Position numbers and translations under genes: made by a program. Below the pieces are notes generated by a model that was not told where the DNA came from, did not search any database, and saw only the letters and a list, made by a program, of their open reading frames with translations. From positions 124,001 to 188,000 of the forward strand of contig LATX02000243.1 of the NCBI GenBank assembly GCA_001466705.2: 64,000 nt of DNA. Reading direction: 5' to 3'. The DNA is from Moniliophthora roreri (taxonomy: Eukaryota; Basidiomycota; Agaricomycetes; Agaricales; Marasmiaceae). Each line of letters starts with the position of its first letter. Within the stretch, counting starts at the first letter, position 1. Below, one piece after another: positions 1-11,600 of the stretch.

Positions 1-2057
1 TTGTCTAATGCTCCTTCTCAGTTCGTTCATCTTATGTCTCTGTAGTTCCTCGACGACACTCGAGCGTGCTCGCTCGAGGACAGCCAGCACCTTTGGAACA
101 GCCGAACGAGGAATCCGCGAGGAAGCTTTTCACGTCCCTTCAGGACGGAATATCGTCGGACACATTGAGAGCTATTACGAAGAAACCCTACAACTTCACA
201 TACATGTCACCAGTGCAAGCAGAGGTTCTACCGCTCGTTTCTCAATTGGCAGAACCTTTCAACCCATCGATTATCAATGTACCTCCTCGCGATTTGCTGG
301 TACGCGCGAAGACTGGTACTGGGAAAACGCTAGCGTTTCTAGTTCCAGCCATCGAAGCGCGTCTTAAAGCTCTCGATGCCGCTGCCAAGAAAGCCGTGCA
401 GGACAGTGGTTTGGTTACAGATCGTCGCCTATACGAAAAAGCCAAAAAGCATTTCGCTCGAGAGGCTGTTGGAACTCTGATCCTCAGCCCCACCCGAGAA
501 CTAGCTACTCAAATTGCAAATGAAGCGCTGCAACTGTCGTCTCACCATCGCGACTTCGAAGTCAGGCTGTTTATCGGGGCTATGAGCAAGGCTGTCCAGA
601 TGAAGGAGTACATGAAAGGGACTAGGGACATAGTAGTCGCAACTCCTGGTCGGTTGCGCGATTTACTCGAATCCGAACCTGAGATAAGACATGGTCTATC
701 TTTCACAAGACAGGTGCGTTGATGCATTGCCTTCTGCTAGATGACGCTCACATTAGTAATGCAACAGTTAATCTTTGACGAGGCGGATACGATGTTAGAC
801 ATGGGTTTCCGACCAGACATCGAGGCAATCATGAAGTATCTGCCACCAACTCCTGAACGCCAGACATTCATGTTCTCCGCCACCTTACCACGTGCTGTTC
901 GCCAGGTCGTTAATATCGCACTTGCGGATGATTACAGGTACATCAACTGCGTCAAGGAAGAAGATGACTCCCCTGTCCATGCTCATATCCCCCAATACCA
1001 CACTGTCGTCCCCTCTCCTCCTCACCAGATTCCACACGTGCTTCGTCTGATTGCTCATGATCAGATGGCGAACCCTGGACGTTCCAAAATCATGGTCTTC
1101 CTTCCGACTACCAAGATGACGCAGCTTTTTGCAACCATCCTCCGATACTTTGGTAGGAACGTACTTACCGAGGGGTCTAAAACCAACGTGCTGGAAATTC
1201 ATTCTAAGCGCACCCAAGCATCACGGACAGCCACGTCAGACATATTCAGACGGGCAACTGGACCCACCATTCTAGTCACCTCCGATGTGTCTGCGCGTGG
1301 GGTGGATTACCCTGGTGTAACCCGGGTCATTCAAGTTGGCGTCCCTGCGTCTGGCGAGCAATACATCCATCGTGTTGGACGAACGGGTCGGTCGAATTCG
1401 TCCGGCGGACGCGGAGACCTCGTCATTCTTCCCTTCGAAGTTGGTTTTGTCTCCCACCAGCTCACAGGGATTCCAATCAAACCAATTACTATGTCAGACT
1501 TCAAATCCCAAGTGGCAGGATTCGCGCGCGAATTCGACCAAAGTCCTTCGCGAACAGGATGCAAAGCGTTTGCATCAGTATTGGAGGAATACGAGCACTT
1601 GCAAGAAGATATCGCCATGCGATTGGATGAGGAAGCTGTCAAGGAAACATTCATGTCCATCCTTGGATATTATATCGGACAAACGGGTTCCTTACGAGTT
1701 AGCCCGGATACAATTCTGAAGGCATGTGGTGAGTGGGCGATGGAAGTAGGTGGCTTACGAGCGCCACCTCATCTGTCCGCGAGCATGAAGCAAAAGCTGG
1801 GGCTTTCATCAGAAAAGAGATCAGATACCGGTCGCAACTCAAGTGGTGCGTTCAGGCAAAGGCGAGACCAGAGACGTCAAACTCCCCAGGACGTGAAACG
1901 TGGACAGGAATGGCCGCGTAGGAGATCCGAGTCACCAATGCGTGCCGACGAGGACAGCTCTCGCTCCGAGGATGTAATACATCGCAGTCCTCGAAGAGAC
2001 TTTCGATCCCAAGGTTTCCTCCAGGAGGGCTCCTTTGGCATCCGAGGACAGGCTTGA
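1..2057 (+). CDS. DEAD-box RNA helicase, Mss116-like, 5' end outside window
   Basis: ATP-dependent RNA helicase, most like the mitochondrial Mss116 group that remodels group I/II intron RNA. Visible motifs in order: motif I AKTGTGKT (about 300-325), Ia PTRELATQ (490-513), Ib TPGRL, motif II DEAD in FDEADTMLDMGF (from 774), motif III FSATLP, and motif VI HRVGRTGR (about 1372-1395). The C-terminal tail is rich in Arg and Ser, usual for this group. An intron at 714-767 (phase 0) joins the two exons. No ATG lies in frame between the stop at 6-8 and the helicase core. The first bases look like the end of an intron with acceptor AG at 45 or 21, so the first exon is probably upstream of the window. 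It ends tail to tail with the nucleoside hydrolase. The Mss116 assignment rests on overall resemblance; the DEAD-box family itself is certain. Confidence 0.93.
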
Positions 2058-2197
2058 CCTGGCAGTGTAGAAAGGGTTAAATATTGGTCATTTGCTACAT
2101 TACACTACTTTCACTCACATTTAGAAGTACGATAATCACTGTAATACTAGTTTGGGTGCTAGCGGGCGCACAGGCACATGTATTCGTCAACACCTGA

Positions 2198-3867
2198 TTA
2201 TACATTCCAAACTCGCTTCAAGAGTAAATCTAAAAGCACATTGGGGCCCGGTGTCTCAGTGATGCAACGAACACCCGTGGCTGCTTTGAAGACTATCTGC
2301 TCTTCAAATGCAACCTCTACCCTTGCTGGTATAGCAGTGGATTCACGGAGCCCGAGACACGCTTGGTCATCTAGCCGGGCTTGCACCTCTGCACGATTTG
2401 CACCTGGTGCGTAAGCAGTTTCATCTTCTCGGCGATCAATAACTAGCATTCCACGAGTCAACTCCCCAGTTCTGGACAATAGTCAATAAACAGACAAGGA
2501 TTACTTCAAAACACTGACCTTTCAATATCAAACAAGCGTGTTGCTTCCTCCCATCCAGGAGCGAGTGGCATGGACGGAGGGTTGCATATCGCACACCAGA
2601 CTGCTACAATGTCGTGTAACTCCAGGGCATCTTTGCCAAATTTTAGCATGACATCTCTGGTTCGCTCAAGGAATGAGGAAGTAAAATGGACCAGGGGTTG
2701 TTTGCTAGCTGCTATAGAGGGTGCTGCTCCCCCTTCGAATGTATTGTCCACTCGGTCCCTATAAACGGGAAAGGGCAGCTCATGTGGCGTCGTGATGTCC
2801 AGTGGAAGCAGAAGGAACCGATCCAAGGGGAAGATAGAATCTCGTTGGCCTGTGCATAAAATCTCTTTCACTGCGTAGGGGTCAGCGAAAAAGTTGACTG
2901 GACCAGGCTCGTTAGCATTATCACATTGGACGTAACAGGCTTACCCACACTCTGGAGCCGAAGTCGCGTCAACATCGTCACATTGACAGGCAAGGACTTT
3001 CAAATTTGCAACACACCTGCTACTGGACTGGTGTTTCCTGGAACGTCGAGAGCTCCTCCCATGCACACTACGCGACCGACCTTAGACACCACCAAGTTCC
3101 GATCTCGATGAATCATGACCGCAAAGTTGGTGAGGGGTCCCAGCGTTACATAGGTTAGTCCTAAATCATTGGACACTTTCATCAGATCTAAAGCGATTTC
3201 CACGCCGTGCTTGTCCGTCATCTGTAAATTTGACGGAGATTCGGACTGCAAAAGTTCAGGATGTCGTCGAGAAATATCACCTAGGCCATCCCTACGTGAA
3301 ATGGAGCGACTGGAAGGCTAGATTGTGGTGATTCTAACCTTCCATGAAAATACTGGGCACTGACCAGGGGACCATGGAATGGTCCTGCGCACCCCTTGGC
3401 AAGAATAGTGTTAACCTCAGAGAAGAAATTGGGATAACGATCTTCATGTTCCGGGTACTCCTTCAAGTGAGTTTCAAGGGCATGGTATGCTTTGAGGACG
3501 TTCAGGCTATCGAACGCAAGTCACTTGCCTAAGAAGTAAAACTTTCAAATCAGGTCTCACAAAGATGCCTCAAGATCGGTGTTCCCTTGTGAGTCGATCT
3601 TTACTACCGTGAAGGGTGATATAAACATAGCTATGACTTACCATATGACACGATGATTGCAAGAATCTCAATTTCAGGGGAAGCCAATGCAAAGAGTCTG
3701 ATATGCAATTAGTACAAAGGAATTCTTTCACAATCGAGGGACATACAACGCGATTATATCGTCTACTCCAGGATCGGTATCGACTGCAAGGATGTTCAAT
3801 GCTGCACTCGGTAATGAAGTATGTCCTGACTTATAATTTGTGTCTTGTTCATGATGGCGGGGGACAT
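2198..3867 (-). CDS. Inosine-uridine preferring nucleoside hydrolase
   Basis: Hydrolyses the N-glycosidic bond of ribonucleosides for purine/pyrimidine salvage. The Ca2+-binding motif DTDPGVDD lies near the N-terminus, followed by LFALASPEIEILAI, then MGGALDVPGNTSPVAEFN and FADPYAV, all family signatures. The N-terminus only works if a 47-nt intron splits an Ile codon just before DTDPG, giving MNKTQIIIDTDPGVDD; the first ATG is 3867, with a second in-frame ATG at 3852. The AEFN motif is completed only by a 3-nt exon at 2949-2951 (separate entry). The C-terminal exon ends at 2198 with a stop. The 5' end faces RACK1 across 189 bp. Compared with yeast Urh1 the length looks normal. Family sure, exact substrate not. 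Confidence 0.9.
2949..2951 (-). other. Inferred 3-nt micro-exon in nucleoside hydrolase
   Basis: On the minus strand the upstream exon ends GCA G before a GTGTGT donor (intron 2952-3016, 65 nt, ending CTCCAG). Then come the three bases AGT, then a GTGGGT donor (intron 2898-2948, 51 nt, with TGCTAAC branch-like site and ending GTCCAG), then TC AAC TTT. Joining G+AG and T+TC restores Glu-Phe and gives SPVAEFNFFADP, the family consensus. One long intron of 119 nt would instead give SPVAVNFFADP and lose the conserved Glu. Inferred from frame and motif only; no transcript evidence. Confidence 0.7.
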
Positions 3868-3958
3868 GGGGAGTACTCAACACTGGATGGAAGCGATAAG
3901 TTAAACCCGATAAGAAATGTGGCAATCAATACACTCTTCGGCTTCGGGAATTGCCGTG

Positions 3959-3999
3959 GAACTGTACAGTCGTCTGTGTGGCTGAACTGTACAGTCACG
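3959..3999 (+). promoter_or_regulatory. Twin palindrome and HomolD-like box upstream of RACK1
   Basis: The perfect 10-bp palindrome ACTGTACAGT occurs twice, at 3961-3970 and 3986-3995, within a longer shared core GAACTGTACAGTC. The second copy runs into CAGTCACG (3992-3999), which matches the HomolD box of fission-yeast ribosomal-protein promoters. It sits about 60 bp before the RACK1 ATG in a 189-bp region shared with the divergent nucleoside hydrolase. The role is inferred. Confidence 0.45.
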
Positions 4000-4056
4000 T
4001 GTGCCAGTTTCCCAACCCAACGTACTCGACGAAGTCGAACACCCTTACACCAAAAA

Positions 4057-5326
4057 ATGGAGTCGCTACGCTTCCTGGGATCTCTCCAAGGCCACAAAGG
4101 ATGGGTCACTGCCATAGCTACCTCCTCAGAGAACCCAGACATGATTTTGACTGCTTCCCGAGGTACTGTTTCCCAAAGTTTTGCGGTTTCTGGCCTTGAT
4201 TTGACTGTATCTTCTCGTAGACAAGACCATCATTGTCTGGCAGTTGACTCGTGACGATGACTCCTACGGCTACCCAAAGCGAATCCTCCATGGCCACAAC
4301 CACTTTGTTTCCGACGTCGTTATTTCCTCTGATGGTCAATTTGCCCTTTCTTCATCTTGGGATCACACATTGCGTCTCTGGGATCTTAACACCGGTCTCA
4401 CCACCCGTCAATTCGTTGGTCACACCTCCGATGTACTTTCTGTTAGCTTCAGTGCTGATAATCGACAAATCGTCTCCGGATCGCGTGACAAAACCATTAA
4501 ACTCTGGAATACCCTTGGAGAGTGCAAATACAACATCAAGGATGATGGCCACTCTGAATGGTACGTCTTGTTCTTATCTCACCTTTAAGGTAAATCACTC
4601 ATAATTCTTCAGGGTTTCCTGCGTTCGTTTCAGCCCGAACATTATGAACCCTGTCATCGTTTCTTGCGGTTGGGACAAGGTCGTCAAGGTGAGATACGCC
4701 TTCCCAGTGGCCACTCTCCCTTTATCTGCATGATGCATTCTTTCAATATTTGCTACTTCAGAGGGTTTGCCCTATGAGACCACATTTTCCACCAAGATCT
4801 CTGACCTATTTTCCCTTCTTGACCTTTTCTAATGGTGCTAATCTTCCCCATTTCAGGTTTGGGAACTTTCCAAATTCAAACTCAAGACCAACCATTACGG
4901 TCACACTGGCTACGTCAACACTGTGTCCGTCTCTCCTGATGGTTCCCTTGCTGCATCAGGCGGCAAGGACGGAATCACTATGCTCTGGGACTTGAATGAG
5001 GGCAAACACCTCTACTCCCTTGAAGCCGGTGATGTAGTCAATGCTCTTGTCTTCTCGCCCAACCGCTACTGGTTATGCGCTGCTACTGCTAGCTGCGTCA
5101 AGATCTTCGACCTTGAGAGCAAGTAAGATATTTTTCGCACTCTAGTTATCTCTCGCTGCTGACCCAAACTTCCCAAAATAGGTCGATTGTCGATGAGCTC
5201 AAGCCCGCCTTTACTGACGAAACTCGTCAACCCGAGTGTGTGTCGATTGCTTGGTCTGCTGATGGTCAGACTTTGTTCGCCGGTTTTACCGACAACGCTC
5301 TCCGGGTCTGGACCGTCACTTCATAG
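4057..5326 (+). CDS. cpc2: RACK1 / Cpc2 / Asc1, 40S-associated Gbeta-like WD40 protein
   Basis: Seven-blade WD40 protein of the small ribosomal subunit; a scaffold linking translation with kinase and G-protein signalling. The spliced product starts [20 protein letters not shown] and ends in [11 protein letters not shown]...WD repeats run throughout ([36 protein letters not shown]), with the RACK1 signature [19 protein letters not shown]. About 315 aa, the normal family length. Introns: 4163-4220, 4561-4612, 4689-4856 and 5123-5181, all GT-AG and in frame. The third is about three times longer than the others and carries a U24-type snoRNA. The gene is convergent with the DUF6924-like gene, 116 bp apart. 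Confidence 0.97.
4727..4808 (+). ncRNA. C/D-box snoRNA, U24 (snR24) type, in RACK1 intron 3
   Basis: Within the 168-nt intron: C box ATGATGC at 4730-4736; the guide stretch ATATTTGCTACTTCAGA at about 4746-4762; C'-like TATGAGA near 4773-4779; second guide CACCAAGATCT ending at 4800; D box CTGA at 4801-4804. From memory, both guides are nearly identical to budding-yeast snR24 and human U24, which direct 2'-O-methylation in the large-subunit rRNA. In yeast the snoRNA also lies in the intron of ASC1, the RACK1 orthologue. The D box is about 52 nt before the splice acceptor, suitable for release by intron processing. The last C-box base is C instead of A. Ends are approximate. Confidence 0.87.
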
Positions 5327-5442
5327 TTCGTTATACAGTACTGTATTGGTCGCATTCATGTTTGTTGTAGCCAAAATTCAAAAGCTTTTCTTCCTCGAGT
5401 TTGGAAGGCTGCATTACGCAACTTGAAATACACCCAATTGTG

Positions 5443-6546
5443 TCAAGTGATTGATGTGAGAGCTTCGTCAAGGTTCCTCTTCCTTTCACTGTAGTCCCAT
5501 CGATCCATTCCACCAAAATTGATCTTTAATCCTGTGAAAGTTATGTTGAATTGCAGGTCATAGATGTGCGACACCTGTGCTCGCCAGCTATCACCGCTGT
5601 ATAATCACGATGTATTAGCATGAGACCGCCATCTACAGTGTTGAGGACCCAAGTACTCACGTTGCAGTACCATAGATATCGCTCTCTTGGCTGACGAGTC
5701 TTACTGATCTATCGCTATTTGATTTCGCATCATATATCCAAATATTAACGCCAGAGTAAACTTCTTGCCAGCCCAGATGGTCAACGAGTCTGTGTGGTGT
5801 TGATACACACTTCGTATCTGAAGGGAGTGGAGGAGCAGGGCGGATATCAACGTCGTTTAGTAGGCGGAGTGCAGTCAAATTCGAGATGTTTTCGAAAAGT
5901 GTTCTCTCTTCAGGTAACTCTGGATTAATCACTTTGACGAGCAACCCCTCTGAACCTCCTTCATTGGAGTCGTCACTTTCGTCGTCATCCATCTCCATGT
6001 CGTCGCCCGCTCCTTCCGCGTCAGTGTTCAACTGCTTGTGACCTCCATCGCTTCCTCTAAACTCTTCCTCTGCTCGGTTAAGCTTTCCGCAGAACGTTTT
6101 CCAAGCCTCCTCATCTGAGAAATCGGTCCGAATAATGACTCCACCTTCGACATCTGAAAGGATCGAGTCGAACCTGTCTTCATCTTGAGTTAAACGGACC
6201 TTTTGTGCGGTCAATCAGAATACTGGTGCTTGATGGAAGATCTTGCACATTGCTTACAACGAGATTTTCATCTACTGATCGAGCTGTCTGAGAAGGAGGA
6301 GGGCTGGAAGACCAGAACTGTTCTAAGAGAAGGAGATGCCATTGTCTTCGGCCTGCGGATGGAGTGCTCGTTTTCACCGCATCGTACCGGGACTGTGGGG
6401 TACATAAACGCCGCATGAGCAATGTCCTCAAAAATAACTGCGGCTGGCTGTTGCGTACCTCGAAGAATTGAGCTAGCTCTGCTCTCATCGATGGATAAGA
6501 GGAAATTTTCTTGGCGCGGATCGCGACGCGAGAGAAGACGATCCAT
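5443..6546 (-). CDS. DUF6924-like protein of unknown function
   Basis: Four-exon model, all introns in frame. The N-terminal exon (MDRLLSRRDPRQENF...) ends at YPTVP. It is joined to FWSSSPPPSQTARSVDENLV, then after a GTAAGC intron to VRLTQDEDRFDSILSDVEGG. The last intron (GTGAGT donor after GTACTGCAAC) leads to a final exon with GDSWRAQVSHIYDLQFNIT and NFGGMDRWDYSERKR, with the stop at 5443-5445. The core VIIRTDFSDEEAWKTFC resembles the start of bacterial DUF6924 domains (RTDFSDdxAW). An acidic Asp/Glu/Ser linker follows it. No catalytic residues are recognised. The start is uncertain: an upstream exon from MAKLFGYDYQ near 6650 is possible. Family call is from motif memory. Confidence 0.6.
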
Positions 6547-8614
6547 ATATACCACATAGGAAAAAAGTCAATATCCCAGTGCCATTCCTGCTAATGGACA
6601 TATATAACCATGATCCAAATTCACCCTGATAATCGTAACCGAACAGCTTTGCCATCGCACTCAGGAATGCTACGCCTTTTGCCCATCTCCAAAAGCTACA
6701 TACGACGCAGATGATCCGAATAGTACATATACACCCGTACAGTAGCACGGATGATACTACCCTAGTGGTCGTATGGTGAAGCAACTGAGCTTGTTTCTTC
6801 GGTAGTTAGGATTCGTACGGTGCATAGTACATAACGTTGCCGCTGAATTCCTAGTCCTGGTACAAGACTCTGTTATCACCACTCCAGGTATTCACTGATA
6901 ACAATATTGGATTGAGTATCATCTACGTGGCAGAAGATATCTGTAACTTAGCTATGCAAATGATTAATCTCACGATCGAGGCCCATATCCTAGGTGATGC
7001 ATAACTACCGAAGCATGCATGGCGGTCGACATTCATCTGGAACCCACAGTCTGTAGTAATGGCCAAAATAGTTCGGCGTACAGGGAAGTAGTACGGATTC
7101 AGCTCACCCTGGTACTCGCTTGCTCGGAGGATCAGCCTGAAATGGTGTCCCCTGGATTTTTCTCTAAGTTTTCGTGCGCGAGTTGGCAGCTCAGGTAAGA
7201 CAAGGGAAGTAATTATGTGTTGAAAAGTCGACCTGTGAGGAATGGGTGGTGATCCGTGATTCTATCGAGGCGAGTTAGCCGTGGATGGTCTGATACGGTT
7301 GAGGAGTGGTGGTGGAGCTTCACGACTCTTGTGCTCTTCAGCTGAAGTCCGGAGTCTGTGAGTATCATTCAGTTGGGAGAGATAGGTTCGAGTACGTTTG
7401 AGTCGAGGACCCATTGTTGGCTGGCATATACGAGAGCGGGAGAGCGGGAGAACCGGTGAGCAGGGCAACTGTGTCACTGCGGAAGCGTCGGCCACGCCGG
7501 TAGTCATCGACGAGTGACTGGAGGTGGTTGACGTGCTGTTGAAGGAAGCCTTGCGGAAGCCAGCACCTCCTTGAGTGCTCGTTCTCGAGCCATGGGGCTG
7601 TTATCCCTGCTGTTGCTGTTCTGTGCGATAGTAGGCGAATAGTAGTAGCTTTTGTCGTCACCATACTGGGCAGAGTCGTCGGCATTACTCACGATATGGA
7701 ATCTGGAGATGAATCGGCGATGATACGAGTCGATTGGAGTATTTTCGAAGATGATAAAAGAGCAACGGGATGATACAAAGTGTGAGGAGAGAAGAGCTGA
7801 ATGTCCGAGATCATAAATACTTGTCCTTCCGCGGTCAAAGGGATCGGTATCCTAAGTGTGAGAGTGGGTACTGGTTAGTGTTCGAGGGTCAGTGACAGCG
7901 AGTGTGAGATGTGGGGTCAGACCCACCGAAGGACCTACGAGGTCTCCTTCGAGGCATCATTCACTTGCGATCTTAGCGATGGAACGGTGCTCGCATGTTC
8001 TGCCTTCGGCCTGAAGGGTGAGAACACGCGTGAATGGCGTGTGAGAGTGTGATTAGTGATGCACTCACCAGCGTTTAGACTGGTGTAAATCTCCTTTAAA
8101 CATGAAGTAAAAGAGGTGCATAGCCACCGAAACCATGGCAGAATGATTCAATGAAGTTGGATAGTAATCGGCCAGCCTGCACTGAGCTTGCAAATCCAAA
8201 GTCATGGCGTGGATGATGATGGAAATGGGCAGGAAGAGTTTAAAAGGTGTATGGCATAGGATGTAAGTCCTGGATTGGCACTGGCGTAGAGCTGCAAGTA
8301 GAGATCGTCAGTACGGGAGTGAGGCTGCATGTGGGAGGAACTGTTCCAAGGCTAATCCTGGGTGCGGATCAGTCTTTGAAGGAGTAGCTTGTAGGGTACG
8401 CAGAGGCAGTACGCGCAGATGCATGCAATGAATACGCTATCCTTGAGGACACCAGCGAAAGTGCTACATGATGGTGGTTGCGAGTCGGAATTAGATAACC
8501 CGCCGCGGCGGTTTCTGAGCTCTGAACCATCACAGCCTACCATGACTAAACCTTCCTCTCTAGGAGTCTAGACGAAGCTTATGCCCCCATATATTTCTGC
8601 TGAACGAACGAACA
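6547..8614. other. 2.1-kb gene-poor interval
   Basis: No gene I can name. On the minus strand a TATA-like TATTTATG near 7815, a CT-rich stretch near 7795-7700, a strong GTGAGTAA donor near 7691 and an open stretch 7365-7685 (LQQHVNHLQSLVDDYRRGRR...) could be a small transcript, but no product resembles a known protein. A further minus-strand open frame at 8352-8543 has a hydrophobic Cys-rich segment and no recognised homologue. The right end must contain the Med12 promoter. Confidence 0.4.
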
Positions 8615-11600
8615 ATGTCTGGACAAACGCTCCCTGCGTATGAGTCTCATCCTCCAACATGGCTGCCAAGAGCACACGCGGAGGCGGATTTGGGTGCGTG
8701 CCTCTCATCTGTTGCATTGGCATATTTAACGAAGCCACAGGATACACCGGTTTTTACCCTCCTCGACCTGGTCAAGATGAAGACGTTCTATCCGCGTCAA
8801 ACGTGAAAAATGGCTACGTCCTGGGATTTGCAGTCACCGCTGAAAGCTACAGCTCCCAAGTATCTATTTCCGAGAATCTACGCTCCCATGAAACGGTACT
8901 CAAGCTAGAGGACTTGATGAATGAGGTTTTTAGTAGAAAGGCTAAGCAGGCTCCATTTGTTCCGTGTGTAGTTATCACCCTGATCTTCATCCACTCATAT
9001 TGACTTCTTCAGACCCCACACATTTCGAGTTCCCTCAAGGGTCACACTCAATGATACCAAGCGTCAGGCTTGGTTTGATGACCTGGCCAATCCCAACGTT
9101 CCGCTATCTAAGCTCGGAAAAAGCGTTCCACACGGGGCCAAAGGAGCTGATTTACTCGACTTGCTTCACCTGAAAAATGTGTCGGTTCCGAGAGCTGTGT
9201 GGTTTCTGCGAGTTTTTGGTGCGAACGAGACAGTACGTCACCCACCTTCTTCCTCAATTTCTAGGCTCAATCGTCTTTGCGAAGGCCGGCTTGCGAAATA
9301 AGCCAAATTACAATCCCACCCAATACAGCACGGAATGGACCAATGTTGTCACGAGTCATCTCAGGAAACAACTTCTGGATATCGCATTACCGAGTCCAGT
9401 TCGGGCAGGTGTTAACATCAAGCAGACATTCAAAGGAGTCCTGGCTGATCCGGAGAACAGGGACAAATGGGTTTCTCGTTTTTCATACTGGTATAGCATC
9501 CCCTTCTCCATTACAAATCCTGCTAAGTGGTAGTTTTAGCCTCCGACTTCTCAGATCGTTCTACGCTGAAGGTCTTGTTGATAAAGGAGCCTTTTTCGTC
9601 TGGCTTGTCAACCAAATGGGTAGCTGCAACCTCGCACAAGCAGGCTTCGTGACGCGAATTGTAGACGAGTATTTCGATGGGATGATGAGCTGCAGAGCGT
9701 TGACGAGACCTTTTCTTGAGGCCTACCTTAGCAAGTTGGCTGAAGTGAGCTCCATTGAACCTATTACCGCATCATATTACTGACTGTGATCCAGATTCGT
9801 ACAACGTCAGCCAAGGAATATCTTAATGAGACGGATGCCTTGATAATGTCCCATGTCCAAGTACGCTCAGATTTACCTCCTTAAACAATGTTAACATTCC
9901 ATGGCTAGCGCCTTTCGCTTACGATCCCGGACACTTTCGTCAGTCCGAAGCTTTGGTCCGGGTATGCGGACCTCATCGCGGACATCCTGGTCACGGAAAT
10001 TACAGATAACGCCCAAGACGAGATGACAGAAAATGGCACCCACTATCTATCTCAGCATATGGTATTCAACTTAGCAGACATCAAGAAGAGAAATGAAACG
10101 ATGCTATTCCGTAATTTTCCCGATGTCTCTTCTGTCCGTTTGGGATCCGCCGTCTCTGACGTAGAAGTGCGTTTCCAGATTTACATATCTTGTGAGACAA
10201 CTCTCATGCTCTGCAACAGATGCTTAACTCTATTACAAACGACACTGATGTAGCGACCCTACCTTTCTTTCCTGTTGCATCCGAGGATTGGTCCGGTATG
10301 CCTGAGAAGTTGACCACTCTCTTAACATGGAGCGTGACGCCTCTGCAATTTGGTGACCATCGACCATTCGTTACTGTCACCTTGATTCGCCATTGGCGCT
10401 TGAAAGCCGGTGAGCGCGCAAATAGACGAGATGTCATGCCACCGGACGAATTGCTGCAGGATCGATTGTTCGAATGGTTGGATTCAGCCGAGGTTTCCAA
10501 AGACACTCAGAATATCAGGACAATTGCACTTTTATACGGCGAACTGGTTAAACATCACCTATTCTCATATACGGGATACTTACAACGACTTATCGCACGG
10601 GGTGAATCAGGTTTGTCATTCGCGGAGGTATGCTTCTCAGTGTATCAATTCATCCGGGGGGATATTAATCTGTATCTGGGCAGCCGGGAACACCCTCTAG
10701 GCACAGGTCATTTTTGCGCTGGATCCCCTTGTACAACATCCCATCTTCGGTGATTAACCAAAGGAAGGTCACTCTATACGGCCTCTCAAGGGTCTATCCC
10801 GAAGAATCCATCATTCAAGCCATCAAGGACGAGATCAGAACAATACTTCCAGAGTTATTTGGAGGTAAGTATCTGTGATAATTCGAACGTTTCATTTGAC
10901 AAAACCACCGAAACAATTAGGTCAGCCGAATACATCATTACCCACGCCCTCTAATATCTCCACTGACTACAACAACCTACTAAGCGCTTGTCGTTCTGAC
11001 CAAGTGCGCATTTTCAAGTGGTTACTTCCTCCACTTCAGCAAACCATAGTCCAGTTAAGTCACTAATTGCTTGGAGCAGACAGCGTACTGATCTGCCAAC
11101 GACAGGCAGGAGAATGAAGTATCACACACCACCTTACTGAAATGCTACTGTGTGGCAGTCGAATTGATGACGAGGACTAGCTGTTTTGATACTGTTCTGG
11201 AGGTACGAGATCTCCGTCTGTCGGCAGTGTGTTACTGAGAAAGAGGATAGCTGACGACTTATCTGCTCGAACACTCATCAACTGCTGACCTCTTGATCCC
11301 TGTGATTGACACATTTCGCCGTCATGCTACTGTGTGGGCTGCTATGGACGTCAAGAGAGACATTATCGTTGCTCTGAGTTCTGCGCATCATGTGTGGAAA
11401 CTTCGTGGAATACAATCGCGTCCACTTCTCGCATTATTGATGGAGTTTGATGCTGGCCGATATTTGACTGACGCTTTACGCGAAGAGATCGCAAATGACA
11501 TAGCTGTAGTTGCGATGGTGAGTATGAAGCTATCCCTCACCGATGTCGTGCTTATTCTGAAACACGTTAGGCTCTTCAACCTCACACAGATCATCCCAAC

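Noticed and set aside
6960..6990. GATCGAGGC, a match to the tRNA B-box consensus
   Set aside because: No flanking stems or A box.
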